Shown here: one piece after another, positions 40,384-41,198 of the stretch
Layout of the letters: each line of letters starts with the position of its first letter
Position numbering within the stretch: position 1 is the stretch's first letter
DNA from: CAYYWW01 sp964475515
GTDB lineage: Archaea > Aenigmatarchaeota > Aenigmatarchaeia > QMZP01
Assembly (NCBI GenBank): GCA_964475515.1
Contig: CAYYWW010000002.1
Location: 1-41,198, forward strand
DNA length: 41,198 bases
Direction of reading: 5' to 3'
Notes under the pieces: generated by a model
What the model was told of the DNA's origin: nothing
The model's database searches: none
The model's input: only the letters and a program-made list of their open reading frames with translations
Translations under genes and position numbers: made by a program

Positions 40384-41198
40384 ATGAGAAGAATTATCTT
40401 AATATTTTTAATTTTAATTTGTATATCGGGTTGTGTAGAAACTGGAAGTGTTACTAAGAATTATGGAGTTGTAATAGAAACTTTTCAAACAGATTTTAAC
40501 AGTTATTTTTCAGGAGAGCCTGTACAGTTTCAAATAAGAATATCAAACCAAGGAAGTAATAACGCAATAATCGAAAACATAGAAATAGTGGGTATAGAAC
40601 TTGGTGAGTTGGGGTGGAATGAAATTGAAAACACATGTAAAAATCTACTGGGCACGGTCCTAGCACCAAATTCAAGAAAAAATTGTGTATGGGAATTTAA
40701 AAGCCCAAATTTAAACAAAGGTCTATCAGTATCTTACGAACCAAAACTCAGATTGTCCTACTTTTACAAGACAACGACAATAAGCTCTGTTGTTATAGGA
40801 ACATCAGACGAATTGAGAAGAATAAAGACAACGGGAAAAACAATACCGATAAAGACATCAACTACAGGAGGGCCTGTGTCAATAAACGTAATAACAACAA
40901 GTCCTATAAAATTGTCTGATAGTGGTGTTACATTTCCCATAAAAATAGAAGTGAAAAACAACGGTGGTGGAACGGTTTGTGAAGGGAGTTGTAACCAGGG
41001 AAAATGGAATAAAATAAAACTGAATATAAAAACAGATATGAAGTTGAGTGATTGTAATAAAGAGGAAGAAATACAGCTTTGGAAGGGTCAGTCAAACACA
41101 ATAGTATGCAGCTTGACCGCGCCGTCTAAAATTTCAGGGGTTGAAGAAAAATTAATAGAAGTTAGCTCGGAATATGGTTACATAACAGAAAAAACAAC
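40384..41198 (+). CDS. Lipoprotein, paralogue 3 of 3 (3' end beyond window)
   Basis: Open from ATG 40384 to the end of the window, at least 271 residues. MRRIILIFLILICISGC is a lipoprotein signal. The first domain (FSGEPVQFQIRISNQGSNNA, with an added Cys pair) ends in RLSYFYKTTTISSVVIGTSD-ELRRIKTTGK, the block shared by all three. The second domain has KIEVKNNGGGTVCEGSC and WKGQSNTIVCSLTAP, matching the WQGKDAEITCEVRV segment of paralogue 2. Only 18 bases after paralogue 2, so one operon. Confidence 0.8.
   Translation, partial: MRRIILIFLILICISGCVETGSVTKNYGVVIETFQTDFNSYFSGEPVQFQIRISNQGSNNAIIENIEIVGIELGELGWNEIENTCKNLLGTVLAPNSRKNCVWEFKSPNLNKGLSVSYEPKLRLSYFYKTTTISSVVIGTSDELRRIKTTGKTIPIKTSTTGGPVSINVITTSPIKLSDSGVTFPIKIEVKNNGGGTVCEGSCNQGKWNKIKLNIKTDMKLSDCNKEEEIQLWKGQSNTIVCSLTAPSKISGVEEKLIEVSSEYGYITEKT

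Overview
The window is about 41 kb of AT-rich archaeal DNA with one 100-base run of N (24868-24967), so it comes from a draft scaffold. The archaeal markers are TFS, ribosomal protein S17e, archaeal NAC, EndA, Orc1/Cdc6, family-B DNA polymerase next to a polymerase-D small subunit, Hjc, archaeal-type PheS/PheT and a four-gene Por enzyme. Genes are densely packed on both strands, many with a TATA-like box about 25 bases before the start codon (leaderless style). Small proteins, a class III (pilin-like) signal peptide, lipoproteins and heavily intron-bearing tRNAs would fit a DPANN-type or related deep euryarchaeal lineage. That placement is inference; no rRNA is present to settle it.

Layout. 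0-7 kb: transcription factor S, signal peptidase, folate C1 genes (5-formyl-THF cyclo-ligase, FolD), a four-CBS protein with an HPF-like tail, S17e, EndA, and directly upstream of EndA on the same strand tRNA-Phe and tRNA-Asn, both interrupted; then two small conserved-looking proteins, a secreted lamin-tail-domain protein and an interrupted tRNA-Arg. 7-19 kb: MinD, PheT/PheS, a membrane glycosyltransferase, GlyRS, a Ca2+/Na+ exchanger, NAC, GlyA and PolB. 19-24.9 kb: a degenerate LAGLIDADG gene flanked by perfect 34-bp direct repeats, a membrane OB-fold/TctA-like pair, an amino acid permease, a polymerase-D small subunit lacking its nuclease residues, and Orc1/Cdc6 next to a likely origin. 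25-37 kb: phosphoesterase (cut by the gap), regulator, Hjc, a gene-poor stretch, the Por operon, a RelBE-like pair, an aminotransferase, a three-gene methylthioadenosine salvage group, AcdA and NAD(P)HX dehydratase. 37-41.2 kb: two tiny proteins divergent from an ArsR-like regulator, a pilin-like protein and three tandem paralogous lipoproteins, the last running off the end.

The most striking content is the tRNA set. All three tRNA genes need introns removed before they fold: three in tRNA-Asn, two in tRNA-Arg, one in tRNA-Phe. Four of the six junctions have the spacing of a bulge-helix-bulge motif whose predicted cuts restore an intact tRNA; in the anticodon-loop case that helix is almost entirely wobble pairs. 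Two of the interrupted tRNAs lie immediately in front of the splicing endonuclease gene, whose start codon is 4 bases after the tRNA-Phe 3' end. Other points of note are the nuclease-dead polymerase-D subunit, the ORB-like dyads beside orc1/cdc6, the repeat-flanked LAGLIDADG gene, and a CBS protein with a ribosome-hibernation-like domain.
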